NCBI RefSeq assembly: GCF_029027585.1
Contig: NZ_CP093397.1
Location: 1,663,405 to 1,727,404 of the forward strand
Direction: 5' to 3'
DNA from: Sulfurimonas sp.
Lineage (GTDB): Bacteria > Campylobacterota > Campylobacteria > Campylobacterales > Sulfurimonadaceae
Length of the DNA: 64,000 nucleotides
Shown: piece after piece, positions 63,505 through 64,000 of the stretch
How the letters are laid out: the number at the start of each line of letters is the position of its first letter
Position numbering within the stretch: the stretch's first letter is position 1
The notes under the pieces: model-generated
What the model was told of the DNA's origin: nothing
The model's database searches: none
Seen by the model: only the letters and a program-made list of their open reading frames with translations
Program-made: the position numbers and the translations under genes

Positions 63505-64000
63505 ATGAAATTTACAAAATTAAGTTTAGTAGCAATGCTACTAATAGGTTCAAGTGCATTCGCAATTGAAAATATAAAAGTTAGTGGAGATACTAAGTTT
63601 TTTTATAGCACACAAGACAATACATATGACAGTTCATATACTAAAAATGAGAGAGCAGGTCTATTTGATCAGTCAACTTCAATAGGGGAAGCATCTCTTA
63701 GTGTTGGAGTGACTGCTGATTTAACTAAAGGTGTAAGTGCAGGGGCAACTCTTTCTGGTATCACTACTTTAGGTTTACAAAACAATTTAGTTGGTGGCAC
63801 ATTTACAGGTAACCTTCAGTCAAATGCATGGTTTAATGAAGCGTGGCTTGCTGGAACAACAGGAAAAACAACTGCTAAAGTTGGTCGTATGCAACTAGAT
63901 ACTCCTTTAGTATTTAGTGAAACTTGGTCTGTTCTTCCATCTACTTTTGAAGCGGCTGTTTTAATTAATCAAGATATTCCAGATACTACTATCGTAGCTG
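63505..64000 (+). CDS. Outer-membrane porin, N-terminal part (cut by window end)
   Basis: 165 codons visible. Signal peptide (KFTKLSLVAMLLIGSSAFA), then barrel strands (IENIKVSGDTKFFYSTQDN, ASLSVGVTADLTKGVSAGA, TAKVGRMQLDTPLVF). The LDTPL segment matches the ILETPL segment of the porin at 49.8 kb, so both are OprD-like. AAGGAGAATTT is a strong ribosome binding site, as expected for an abundant protein. The 3' end lies outside the window. Confidence 0.88.
   Translation, partial: MKFTKLSLVAMLLIGSSAFAIENIKVSGDTKFFYSTQDNTYDSSYTKNERAGLFDQSTSIGEASLSVGVTADLTKGVSAGATLSGITTLGLQNNLVGGTFTGNLQSNAWFNEAWLAGTTGKTTAKVGRMQLDTPLVFSETWSVLPSTFEAAVLINQDIPDTTIVA

Overview
The window is AT-rich chromosomal DNA from a Campylobacterota (former Epsilonproteobacteria) relative, most likely Sulfurimonas-like. 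This is inferred from gene order (ferredoxin, ndk, DUF177, rpmF, plsX, fabH; and gap, pgk, tpiA, fabI), from OprD-type porins, and from the great density of sensor kinases and c-di-GMP proteins. No rRNA, tRNA or CRISPR array was seen. Genes are tightly packed and no gene-free stretch exceeds about 230 bases.

Layout. 0-5 kb: an NhaC-type antiporter, then an IS3-family element sitting between two truncated genes (a TPR/outer-membrane protein and a class III adenylate cyclase). 5-9.5 kb: a DnaQ-like exonuclease, a DUF4139 protein, and a DUF819 permease coupled to a dipeptide epimerase. 9.5-20.2 kb: a signalling block with a solute-sensing kinase (split by a frameshift), a REC-kinase, an OmpR-type regulator, a 7TM hybrid kinase with HPt, a REC-GGDEF cyclase, and a haem-sensor HD-GYP protein. 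20.3-30 kb: NhaA; an LRV/MoxR/VWA operon invaded by a RhuM gene; a tandem-REC GGDEF protein; a PIF1-like helicase; MazEF; peroxiredoxin. 31-35.6 kb: metK, ferredoxin and the ndk-rpmF-plsX-fabH housekeeping run. 37-42.9 kb: a TRAP transporter with its own sensor and regulator. 42.9-49.7 kb: a DEAD-box helicase with an RGG tail, rmuC, a kinase/regulator pair, a DoxX protein and a CDP-alcohol phosphotransferase. 49.7-53.5 kb: porin-feoA-feoB behind two Fur-box-like palindromes. 53.5-58.4 kb: a tandem-REC HD-GYP protein, an OmpR/kinase pair and an MltF-like transglycosylase. 58.4-64 kb: nadD-rsfS in one frame, gap-pgk-tpiA-fabI, a lipoprotein and the start of another porin.

Two patterns cut across the window. 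First, seven genes have a perfect TATAAT box exactly six bases before the ATG and no convincing Shine-Dalgarno sequence, which predicts leaderless mRNAs; four of the seven encode signalling proteins, and two pairs are divergent. Second, four genes (two sensor kinases, feoB and tpiA) are each broken by a single-base length change in a homopolymer run. That means either consensus-sequence error, recent decay, or rescue by slippage. The breaks in feoB and tpiA, which are housekeeping genes, favour error or slippage over true loss.

Most of the window is either housekeeping or environmental sensing. Several transport systems carry a matching sensor or regulator next to them: TRAP with SBP-kinase-regulator, and porin-FeoAB with Fur sites.
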